Assembly: GCA_964035545.1 (NCBI GenBank)
Contig: OZ037769.1
Span: forward strand, 13,672,133 to 13,736,132
Reading direction: 5' to 3'
DNA: 64,000 bases
From: Bugula neritina
Taxonomy: Eukaryota > Bryozoa > Gymnolaemata > Cheilostomatida > Bugulidae
Shown here: one piece after another, positions 61,801 through 64,000 of the stretch
Position numbering within the stretch: the first letter of the stretch is position 1
Layout: every line of letters begins with the position of its first letter
Program-made: the position numbers and the translations under genes
Notes under the pieces: generated by a model
Told to the model about the DNA's origin: nothing
The model's database searches: none
Seen by the model: the letters and a program-made list of their open reading frames with translations, nothing else

Positions 61801-63348
61801 TTATACTGTCCATTAAACAATATACACTATATAGCTATATATACTATGTGTAACACTGCCTACTATAATACTATACTATAAACTATATTATATATATTAT
61901 ACTTTATTACTATACTACAAATTGCACTGCATCACATACTATATACACACTATACTATGCTATACTATGTGACTATACATGGTAATATACTATACTATAG
62001 TCTATTCTTTGCACTATGTATATTATGCTACACATTACACCTTATATTATATACTATAATATCTGCACTATACGCTATACACTGTATTACTATGCATTAA
62101 ATAAAACTAAACTATATATTATAATTTTATATTATATTATGCCAGGGTTGGGCTACTGGGGGCCCCACGGCCACCTGAGGCCTTTGCCTATTCTTCAGTG
62201 GCCTTTTCAATGTTTAAGATAGGTAAAAACTGTCATCGTTATTCTGATTAGCAGAGTTTATCTTTGATGACAAATTACTTTACTATAATAAAATTTAATA
62301 TGTGGCCCTTTGTTTTAGCTGACTTCTAAACTTGCCCATCATGCAAAAGAAGTTGCCCACCCCTGTACTATGCTTTATATTATAGTGTATGTTATACTGC
62401 ATTATATATGTACTATACGAGTATATTACATATTGACTATTATACAGCGTACTATATATGCAGTGAACTACACATTATACTATGTACTATACTTTATTGT
62501 ATTATATGTATATTACACTACTGACTACACTATAATTATATACTATACTACATTTTATACTAGCTGCTATATATATACTATACTATAATACCGTAAACTA
62601 TATTATGCATCACATTACACATTACACTGTATATTATTACACTGCATGTTGTACTATAGGTGCTATAACATATTCTAAAGTTGCCTTTATACCTTCACGA
62701 TTTTCGGTCAGAATTTTAATTTGGCCGGGTTGAAATTTCACCGAGTTGCATTGCATTGTAAAAGCCACTCGTAAAAATTTTTGTACTGTGATAACTTAAT
62801 TGGCCAATTTTAGAATAGGAGTAATACCTCCTTGTAAACCATCATTATTTAGTTATTACTTTGGCGATTAGACAACGTACTTATACGGTTATAACTATAT
62901 AGCGTTTATGCTGTCCGCTTCATTAGTTCACGACGTTTACAAAGGGCATCAAATAGCTATTATGCGAGTCAAATTTCAATTTCAGAAAGTGAGCAACCCT
63001 ATCAATATAATTTCAACGAGTTTCAGTTTGACTATAAAGGGGTACCCGGACAAGCATTATTAACTTAAACTCGGTACTTTTTTCAGCAGAGGTATAAACG
63101 CAACTTTACACCTAATATACTACTATTGTTAATGCATGACTCTTCAAAATTGAAATACCAGAGTTATTCTAGAATATTCCGTTCATATTTTAGCTATTCC
63201 TCAAAAGCAGACAACTCCAAGCCTAGCAGCAGCCCCTGTCCAGCAAGATAAATCCAACTCTACAGTTACTCATGTGTCTTCAGTACTGAAGGATGTTCTT
63301 CTCTCTATTGTATTAATATTCAAATTCTATCAGATTTTAATCTTTTAA
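49900..63348 (+). CDS. secreted three-CUB-domain protein, probably GPI-anchored
   Basis: Predicted 517 residues; no orthologue recognised. Exons: 49900-50041, 56517-56724, 57671-57770, 57867-57969, 58205-58276, 58407-58596, 59878-60080, 60835-61021, 61501-61694, 63194-63348, with a 6.5-kb first intron; the sum is 518 codons with stop and phases agree. Two in-frame ATGs: the second (49954) starts a typical signal peptide (MVLLTRESLIVLLLLVVPAL), so it is probably the real start. CUB1 is about 52-184 (CGKKNYLRIWDGI, LCGFYQK), CUB2 about 215-335 (SPGFPGIYPPHIACTYKL, CSEDKVVVFDG, IFCGE), CUB3 about 350-466 (CEYRFFGKKDEVVELEI, FLFIYDG), which lacks the usual third and fourth Cys. The last exon gives a Thr/Ser/Gln linker and the hydrophobic end VLLSIVLIFKFYQILIF with no cytoplasmic tail, fitting a GPI signal; the Lys in it leaves some doubt. 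CUB domains bind protein ligands, so a surface co-receptor role is likely but inferred. Confidence 0.83.
50042..50180. repeat. 20-bp minisatellite starting at a splice donor
   Basis: Units CAGTAATATCTACCTGTATT follow the exon-1 donor (TTTA|GTAAGTCTTCACCTGTATT), which is itself a diverged unit of the array. Confidence 0.85.
50954..51150 (+). mobile_element. degenerate SINE, family A
   Basis: GAAGCAGCCATGATGTAGTG head, GGTGATGTTAGGAAGAGCAT core and AACTATAAATTCACATAAAT end, with many changes. In intron 1 of the three-CUB gene. Confidence 0.75.
51160..56516. other. rest of the long first intron of the three-CUB gene
   Basis: AT-rich; no exon with matching phase found. Holds the foldback at 53285-53438 and CAGTA/TACAG-rich sequence at 54290-54440. 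Open frames at 52653-52901, 54293-54556, 55473-55766 and 55819-56043 look like chance: no homology I recognise and no splice context. Confidence 0.5.
53285..53438. mobile_element. 154-bp foldback (MITE-like hairpin)
   Basis: The left arm TTTTATAAGCAGCTTTGAGT, then GGGGGTGACTGAGTGC, is matched in reverse by GCACTCAGTCACCCTTAACT and CAGAGCTGCTTATAGAATG. Inner halves pair around GGGCTTAAGCCC. The whole element can fold into one hairpin. Confidence 0.8.
57000..57065 (-). mobile_element. SINE family A fragment
   Basis: Reverse-orientation piece of the core (ATGATTGGATTCTCTTCCTG, ACATCACCAATTGGCC) followed by a B-box remnant (AACTCAAAACCATGG). Both ends missing. Confidence 0.5.
58643..59411. mobile_element. 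769-bp TTAA-flanked non-autonomous DNA transposon
   Basis: TTAA at 58639-58642 and 59412-59415. Inverted ends are AGGATTGCTCTATCTTGTCT on the left and, complemented, AGGATTGCTCAATCTTAGTT on the right. No transposase frame. TTAA targets are used by piggyBac and Kolobok families; the AGG terminus favours a Kolobok-like element, but I cannot settle it. In an intron of the three-CUB gene. Confidence 0.82.
60081..60305. repeat. ATGAGTCATATC minisatellite starting at a splice donor
   Basis: Units of about 12-13 bp, grouped into higher-order units with CTGTGATTCACA. The first diverged unit includes the donor of the exon ending at 60080. Confidence 0.85.
61730..62640. repeat. TATACTATA-rich low-complexity tract
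   Basis: Imperfect ACTATATTATATACTATAC sequence in the last intron of the three-CUB gene, interrupted by the hAT-like element at 62143-62365. Open frames through it are artefacts. Confidence 0.85.
62143..62365. mobile_element. 223-bp hAT-type MITE
   Basis: Ends CAGGGTTGGGCTACT and, complemented on the right, CAGGGGTGGGCAACTTC, the usual hAT terminal sequence. Flanked by 8-bp TATTATGC (62135-62142) and TACTATGC (62366-62373), matching 7 of 8, the hAT duplication length. No coding capacity. Confidence 0.88.
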
Positions 63349-64000
63349 CTAATTGATGTTTTTGCACTGTTGTGCTATAAATTAAGACACAGAGGTATAC
63401 TTTTGTATGTTATAATCACTATTTTCATATCTTATATGTTGTGATATCAAGATTTTTCAATTTTTCTACTGCATACGGTTTGCAATACATGCAATTACAG
63501 TTGCAGTAAAACAAAGGTATCATATGATTATAATAGCGTTTGATTAATAAACTGTTGATAATGTACTTGAATAGCCTACTGCTTGAAACGTTAATTTACT
63601 AAATTCACCAGTGCTACTGGTACAAGACAGAGTAAAGGTAAGTTAAACGTAGGTGAAACATTTATCAAACGGAGTTATCTCCCCTACAGCTGGCCTAATC
63701 AATGATGTCCTAAACTATATTATTGCAGACAGATGATTTTATACTGAGTTATATATCACGCTATACACCATAAAATCAAAAATATCTGCTTATTATATAT
63801 ATGCACAATTTCAGAAATGTATTATTTCTTGCGTTATTTATACACTAAATATTTTATCTATTAGTCTTCGTACAGCTGCCTTATATCTTGCAGCATAATA
63901 TTTTCCAATAATTTTTCAACAAACGCTTTCTTGTGACTGTGTTAACAAATCTATAATAGTGAATAGAACTTGCAGTCTAATAGCTATAATAAGACAAAGA
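63349..64000. other. 3' untranslated region and downstream intergenic DNA
   Basis: No further exon seen. AATAAA at 63546-63551, 198 nt after the stop, is the likely polyadenylation signal. Confidence 0.5.
63546..63551 (+). terminator. polyadenylation signal AATAAA, three-CUB gene
   Basis: AATAAA within GATTAATAAACTG, the first such hexamer after the stop at 63348. Confidence 0.5.

Overview
The window is animal (metazoan) nuclear DNA: AT-rich, with short exons in long introns, GT-AG splice sites, TATA boxes, tRNA-derived SINEs with target-site duplications, several non-autonomous DNA transposons and many minisatellites. FAF1, MRPL40 and CUB-domain proteins place it in Bilateria. A GGAAGAGCATCC-like core in the main SINE family resembles what I recall from molluscan and other lophotrochozoan SINEs, so a lophotrochozoan is a weak guess. 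I assembled every gene model by hand from splice signals and reading phase. In each one the exon lengths sum to a whole number of codons.

Layout. (1) 0.1-12.6 kb: three small minus-strand genes of one pattern, made of a signal-peptide exon, Thr/Ser/Pro/Ala-rich exons and a terminal exon with a GPI-anchor-like hydrophobic tail. All internal junctions are phase 1. The first two are a tandem duplication about 5 kb apart, and the first was later invaded by a TA-flanked DNA transposon and a tRNA-like insertion. The third carries a duplicated first exon without a start codon and a GC-AG intron, and may be a fusion of two paralogues. (2) 14.1-25.2 kb: complete FAF1 (UBA, two ubiquitin-like domains, UAS, UBX) in 15 minus-strand exons. 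(3) 25.2-28.85 kb: intergenic region between FAF1 and MRPL40, rich in ACT/AGT simple sequence and hairpins. (4) 28.85-31.8 kb: MRPL40, 5 plus-strand exons. (5) 32.1-41.2 kb: minus-strand transmembrane receptor with four CUB-like domains, a mucin-like stalk and an FDNPTY sorting motif in the tail, convergent with MRPL40. (6) 44.3-48.5 kb: plus-strand gene for an unrecognised single-pass membrane protein. (7) 49.9-63.35 kb: plus-strand gene for a secreted protein with three CUB domains and a hydrophobic, probably GPI-anchored C-terminus.

FAF1 and MRPL40 are housekeeping genes. Around them lie six genes for cell-surface or secreted proteins, most of them apparently lineage-specific. The most unusual structural feature is that several intronic minisatellites are anchored on splice sites, and their repeat units contain copies of exon-end plus 5' splice-site sequence. 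I found no rRNA, intact tRNA, CRISPR array or transposase gene.
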